Source of the DNA: an uncultured Flavobacteriales bacterium
Lineage (GTDB): Bacteria; Bacteroidota; Bacteroidia; Flavobacteriales; UBA1820
DNA: 64,000 nucleotides
NCBI GenBank assembly: GCA_902478645.1
Contig: CABSLV010000009.1
Location: 1 to 64,000, forward strand
Direction of reading: 5' to 3'
Each line of letters opens with the position of its first letter. Positions within the stretch are counted from its first letter, which is position 1. The notes below the pieces were generated by a model. That model searched no databases and had not been told where the DNA came from. It saw nothing but the letters and a program-made list of their open reading frames with translations. This document shows positions 60,811-64,000 of this stretch, piece after piece. A program made the translations under genes and the position numbers.

Positions 60811-62021
60811 CGTTTGAAAACATTTTTCATCCCCGCTACCGACAAACGCGCCGCCAGGTAACCCAGCAGAACGATCGTCGCCAGAACGATCGCCCCGTTG
60901 GCTACGGTAAGGCGCACCGGATACGGCACCTGCATGCTTTCCTCGATCATTACCAAATGGTAGCGCGCCTGAAGCCATACCAGCAGCACCGCCAATGCCA
61001 GCCCCACACCAGCCCCCACCGCGACGATCCACATGCCCTCGCGCACGAAAATCCCGCGAAGCATCCCGCGATCGGCACCCAAGGCCCACATCGTGCGGAT
61101 ATTTTCCCGTTTGTCCAGGATGAGCATCACCACCGACCCCACCACATTGAACAGCGCGATGGCGATCACCAATGTAAAGACAAAATACAACACCAAGTTC
61201 TCGGTGTTCATGATCTTGTAGTATGCCTCCTTGTTCTGTACTGCCGTACGCACGCGGTAGTCGGGTCCCAACTCACGGGCAAGCGCTTCCGCCACCTTCC
61301 CTGCATCGACCCCTTTCTTCAGGCGCACCTCGACTCCCGAAGCCTGCTCCGCGCTGCGGCGCAACAAGTGCCGGGCAAAATCCAGATCGACGAACAAGTA
61401 CGTCCCGTCGTAATCCTTGTGCGAAAACACCCCGGCCGTCCAGGTATCCGCCCGGGAAAACGAATTTTCAGGCACCAGCGAAAGATTCCCTCCTCCCGAA
61501 AGCACGTACACGCGCAGAGGCGTCGGTTCCTGAGCCGCTCCCATGCCCAGACGATACGCCATCGATATCCCCACCACGTGCCACGCCGTATCCGAACGCT
61601 CCTGCGCGGGCAACCACCCTCCGGCTATCAGGACGCTATCCACCCCGATCACCTCGGGATACGCCCGGTCCACGCCCTTGAGCACCGCGATGGACTCCTG
61701 CCCGGCAAAGGAGACGAATACCTTTTCTTCCAATACGGCCGAGACCGCCTCGACCCCTTCGGTGCTCACGATCCGGGATACCCAGGCCGAATCGGCCGAA
61801 AGGACTTTCCCCTTGGCCGGACGAACGGTCAAGTCGGCATCGAACGCATTGAGAAAGTCGGTATTGAACGTGCGCAGGCCCGAAAATACGGACAACACCA
61901 CGAACATCGCAAATACCGACACCGCCACCCCGAAGGTCGCCACGGCCGTGATGATCCCTACGACCGACGTCTTCTTTCGGGTGCGAAAATACCGCTGCGC
62001 TACAAACCAGGCAAAAGACAT
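60807..62021 (-). CDS. ABC transporter permease, LolC/LolE (FtsX-like) family
   Basis: The protein has 404 residues. Membrane helix 1 is near 24-48, then a large periplasmic domain (about 50-270), then three helices at the C-terminus (about 275-300, 325-350, 372-395). It opens MSFAWFVAQRYFRTRKKTSVVGIITAVATFGVAVSVFAM, the LolC/E pattern. It probably forms part of the lipoprotein-release machinery that hands lipoproteins to the outer membrane; the ATPase gene is not here. It lies between rbfA and yraN, and is coupled to yraN by a 4-bp overlap. Confidence 0.88.
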   Translation of the reverse strand: MSFAWFVAQRYFRTRKKTSVVGIITAVATFGVAVSVFAMFVVLSVFSGLRTFNTDFLNAFDADLTVRPAKGKVLSADSAWVSRIVSTEGVEAVSAVLEEKVFVSFAGQESIAVLKGVDRAYPEVIGVDSVLIAGGWLPAQERSDTAWHVVGISMAYRLGMGAAQEPTPLRVYVLSGGGNLSLVPENSFSRADTWTAGVFSHKDYDGTYLFVDLDFARHLLRRSAEQASGVEVRLKKGVDAGKVAEALARELGPDYRVRTAVQNKEAYYKIMNTENLVLYFVFTLVIAIALFNVVGSVVMLILDKRENIRTMWALGADRGMLRGIFVREGMWIVAVGAGVGLALAVLLVWLQARYHLVMIEESMQVPYPVRLTVANGAIVLATIVLLGYLAARLSVAGMKNVFKR

Positions 62022-62112
62022 TCTCTTGGCTCTTTTCCGCTGCTTACTGCCCTCTCCTCATTCCGGACAAACCTCATCGGGAGAAGCCCTCCCCGAGGGA
62101 GAAAGCCTTGTG

Positions 62113-62475
62113 TTATTTTCTGATCGGGTTCTCCCCCTCGCCCCGCAACTCGCGGTCGATGGCCTCGATATAATCGAGCGAATCGTCGTCGAAGAATTCC
62201 AATTCGGGAATCTTGCGCACCTGATGCCGGATACGGTTGCCCAACTCGCCGCGGAAACGGGGCATCTGCTCCCGTAGTTCGGCCAGAAGTCCCGCCTTGT
62301 CCTTTACCGGGAACAGGCTCACCCGCACCCGTGCCAAAGACAAATCGGAGGTTACCGCCACGCGGGTTACGCTCACCAGAATACCCGGCTTGTTCTCCTT
62401 GGCCCACCGCCGCAGGATATCCGAAAGTTCCTCGGTAAGCAGGCTTTCTATCTTTTTCAAACGTACACTGTCCAT
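62113..62475 (-). CDS. rbfA: Ribosome-binding factor A
   Basis: The protein has 120 residues with a KH-type fold. It starts MDSVRLKKIESLLTEELSDILRRW and has LARVRVSLFPVKDK and GELGNRIRHQVRKIPELEFF. It is needed for 16S rRNA 5'-end maturation and cold adaptation. The Met at 62475 is the family start; the longer frame to 62571 enters the repeat region. It is followed 91 bp later by the permease gene. Confidence 0.93.
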   Translation of the reverse strand: MDSVRLKKIESLLTEELSDILRRWAKENKPGILVSVTRVAVTSDLSLARVRVSLFPVKDKAGLLAELREQMPRFRGELGNRIRHQVRKIPELEFFDDDSLDYIEAIDRELRGEGENPIRK

Positions 62476-62568
62476 CGTCTTGTCGATCTGTTTTTTTGTC
62501 CTGCCGGGCGCACGAAAAGGGAATCCCCTCCCCTTTCCGCTGTCGGAAAGCATCCCGACCCGGAGAAA

Positions 62569-62576
62569 CAAAGGTA
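62569..62576 (-). promoter_or_regulatory. Candidate -7 element for rbfA at repeat edge
   Basis: CAAAGGTA on + is TACCTTTG on -, the left border of the repeat, 93 bp before the rbfA ATG. Confidence 0.5.
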
Positions 62577-62740
62577 GTGAAAGGCGAGCGCACCGCCAAA
62601 GACGGAAACGCAGTTTTCGTTTTCTGCGGTGCCGAGCCGCATCCTACCTTATCAAAAGGTAGTGAAAGGCGAGCGCACCGCCAAGGACGGAAACACAGTT
62701 TTCGTCTTTGGCGGTGCCGAACCGCATCCCGCCTTATCCC
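62569..62740. repeat. Tandem 85-bp-period intergenic repeat, locus 2
   Basis: Two copies have AAAGGCGAGCGCACCGC beginning at 62580 and 62665, exactly 85 bp apart as at locus 1. Each copy is an imperfect hairpin: AAAGGTAG at one end faces CTACCTTA at the other, and GCACCGC faces GCGGTGC. The termini hold TACCTTTG-type -7 motifs. Shared with locus 1: AAAGGCGAGCGCA, a central GAAAACG/AGTTTTC-like core, and GCCGAGCCGCATCC. The array lies between rbfA (-) and the MazG-like gene (+). Confidence 0.85.
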
Positions 62741-62761
62741 CTCTTTTTCCGAAAGAAGTGT

Positions 62762-62769
62762 TACCTTTG
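62762..62769 (+). promoter_or_regulatory. Candidate -7 element for MazG-like gene / mutS2
   Basis: TACCTTTG, 62 bp before the ATG at 62832 and just to the right of the repeat array. Confidence 0.5.
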
Positions 62770-62831
62770 CCTGTTGCCAAGCGTTGTCCGCAACGCCTGC
62801 CACGAACCGCAAACCACAATATCCTTCTGTC

Positions 62832-63161
62832 ATGGACATAAAAAATTCGCAACTGGCGGTTGACCGCTGGATAAAAGAACACGGGGTCCGCTACTTCGAC
62901 CCCCTGACCAACATGGCGCTGCTCACCGAAGAGACCGGCGAAGTGGCACGCATCATCGCCCGGCGGTACGGCCAGCAGAGCGAGAAGGAATCCGACAAGG
63001 CAAAAGACCTGGGCGAAGAATTGGCCGATGTGGTCTTCGTCGCCCTGTGCCTGGCCAACCAGACGGGCATCGACCTGCAAGAAGCCTTCGACCGCAAGAT
63101 GGAACTGAAAACCCGGCGCGATCACGAACGCCATCACAACAATCCCAAACTGCAAGAATAA
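62832..63161 (+). CDS. Single-domain MazG-like pyrophosphohydrolase
   Basis: The protein has 109 residues, all helical. The metal-binding pattern of all-alpha NTP pyrophosphatases is clear: EETGE (33-37) and EELADV with E63 and D66. It probably hydrolyses non-canonical or excess NTPs. It is distinct from the two-domain MazG at the left edge. The Met at 62832 is the first after the promoter; the frame is open upstream through the repeat but that part is not coding. It lies 23 bp before mutS2. Confidence 0.88.
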   Translation: MDIKNSQLAVDRWIKEHGVRYFDPLTNMALLTEETGEVARIIARRYGQQSEKESDKAKDLGEELADVVFVALCLANQTGIDLQEAFDRKMELKTRRDHERHHNNPKLQE

Positions 63162-63184
63162 TTTCTCCCCGCAGAGCCAACACG

Positions 63185-64000
63185 ATGATAGACCGCAGCG
63201 CGATCGAAGACCTGGAACTGGAAAAGGTCAAAACAGCCATCGCCCAACGGTGCCGCACCGCAAAGGGTTCGGCCCTGGCGCTTCGCATCGGCCCGTACAA
63301 CCACTACGGGGCGCTGAACCGCGAATTGAAACAGACCGAAGAATACCTCTGTGCCCTCAAAGGCGGAGGAGGCTTTCCTGATCTGACCTTCGAAGCGGCC
63401 GATGAAGACCTCCGGCTGTTGGCTGTGGAAAACTCCGTCCTGTCCGAAACGTCCCTGCTGCGGCTGGCCGACATCTCGGGCAAGGTAAACGATCTGATCG
63501 ACTACCTGAACCAGTACCGGGACTACTTCCCCTTCATCGGGCAGAAACTGCGCTACGTCTATCGCACCGAAGGGGTTACCGCTCCGGTAGCGCGCGCCAT
63601 CGACCCGGAAGGTAGCGTACGCGACGAGGCTTCCCCGGAGCTGAAAAGCATCCGGATGCGCATCGGGGCCATCCGCGGCTCGATCGACAAGTTTTTCCAG
63701 ATGGAAATGGCCCGCTGCCGCGCCGAAGGCCTGCTGGACGAGATCGGCGAATCGGTGATCGACCACCGCCGGGTGTTGGCCGTATCGGCCGCCTCGCGCC
63801 GGAAGGTGCGCGGACAGGCCCTGGGGACCTCCCGCACCGGCAGCATCATTTTCATCGAACCGGAAGCCACCGTACGCCTCTCGCGCGAGATGGCCGCCGC
63901 CCAGGAGGAAGAAAAAGAGGAAATCCTGCGCATCCTCCGCGCCCTCTCCGACGAGATCCGCCCCTATGCGGAATTGCTCACCGCCAGCCAAAAACTGCTC
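63185..64000 (+). CDS. mutS2: MutS2 family protein, 3'-truncated by window end
   Basis: The first 272 residues are present. It begins MIDRSAIEDLELEKVKTAIAQRCRTAKGSALALRI and has the helical lever sequences ISGKVNDLIDYLNQYRDYFPFIG and DEASPELKSIRMRIGAIRGSIDKFFQ, then GQALGTSRTGSIIFIEPE, all typical of the MutS2 core. The ATPase and C-terminal Smr nuclease domains would follow beyond the edge. MutS2 suppresses recombination or rescues collided ribosomes in different bacteria. Confidence 0.9.
   Translation, partial: MIDRSAIEDLELEKVKTAIAQRCRTAKGSALALRIGPYNHYGALNRELKQTEEYLCALKGGGGFPDLTFEAADEDLRLLAVENSVLSETSLLRLADISGKVNDLIDYLNQYRDYFPFIGQKLRYVYRTEGVTAPVARAIDPEGSVRDEASPELKSIRMRIGAIRGSIDKFFQMEMARCRAEGLLDEIGESVIDHRRVLAVSAASRRKVRGQALGTSRTGSIIFIEPEATVRLSREMAAAQEEEKEEILRILRALSDEIRPYAELLTASQKLL

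Noticed and set aside
62496..62831. 112-codon upstream extension of the MazG-like gene
   Set aside because: It runs through repeat locus 2 and across the -7 element; the family start is at 62832.

Overview
The window is chromosomal DNA from a GC-rich member of the Bacteroidetes, most likely Bacteroidales and close in style to Alistipes/Rikenellaceae. The lineage call rests on repeated promoters of the TTTG-N19..21-TAnnTTTG type, weak or absent Shine-Dalgarno sequences, a sulfatase next to its anaerobic maturase, a DUF2723 membrane glycosyltransferase-like protein, standalone Bacteroidetes families (3D-domain, CWC, DUF4925-like) and a Rho with a long disordered insertion. The genus is inference. 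The first 18 bases are a Tn5/Nextera mosaic end, so base 1 is a contig edge carrying adapter. The last gene (mutS2) runs off the right edge.

Layout. 0-6.4 kb: 3' part of mazG, a divergent anSME/serine-type sulfatase pair, tatD, then a lemA-TPM-TPM envelope module. 6.4-11 kb: LUD protein, DUF2461 protein, aspartase (aspA), a small CWC zinc protein and the RluB-type pseudouridine synthase. 11-14.8 kb: a tandem 85-bp repeat in a divergent gap, a large AddB-like PD-(D/E)XK nuclease and a SpoU methyltransferase. 14.9-19.6 kb: SIMPL protein, TolC, periplasmic adaptor, aroK, fabG. 19.8-26.9 kb: HGSNAT-like membrane acyltransferase, two small membrane proteins, rho, two lipoproteins and an orphan NarL-type regulator. 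27-29.8 kb: pyrH-frr, a structured small RNA resembling 6S RNA, and an AT-rich patch with a repeat-containing secreted protein and a frameshifted gene. 29.8-32.4 kb: thrB-thrC behind a newly read threonine/isoleucine-rich leader peptide with a textbook promoter, on the minus strand. 32.5-39.8 kb: TPR protein, a 40-residue membrane peptide gene, OmpA-like lipoprotein, a large secreted glycosidase-like protein, rplU-rpmA, dinB and a lone winged-helix protein.

40-50.6 kb: DUF2723 protein, polysaccharide deacetylase, HAD phosphatase, histone H1-like protein, then a TPR/outer-membrane barrel pair joined by a stop-start overlap, and truA. 50.7-58.9 kb: yfcE, folK, lpdA, tRNA-His, MFS transporter, nitroreductase lipoprotein, a degenerate NodB-family protein, D-lactate dehydrogenase-like protein and a second HAD phosphatase. 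59-64 kb: 3D-domain protein, small barrel, rbfA - LolC/E-type permease - yraN, a second copy of the 85-bp tandem repeat, a MazG-like protein and mutS2.

Most of the window is housekeeping. The items most worth a second look are the thr leader, the promoter-bearing 85-bp repeats at two divergent gaps, the 6S-like RNA, the Q/N-rich insertion in Rho, the TPR/barrel pair, and the NodB homologue that has lost its metal ligands. No CRISPR array, prophage, IS element or clear defence system was seen.
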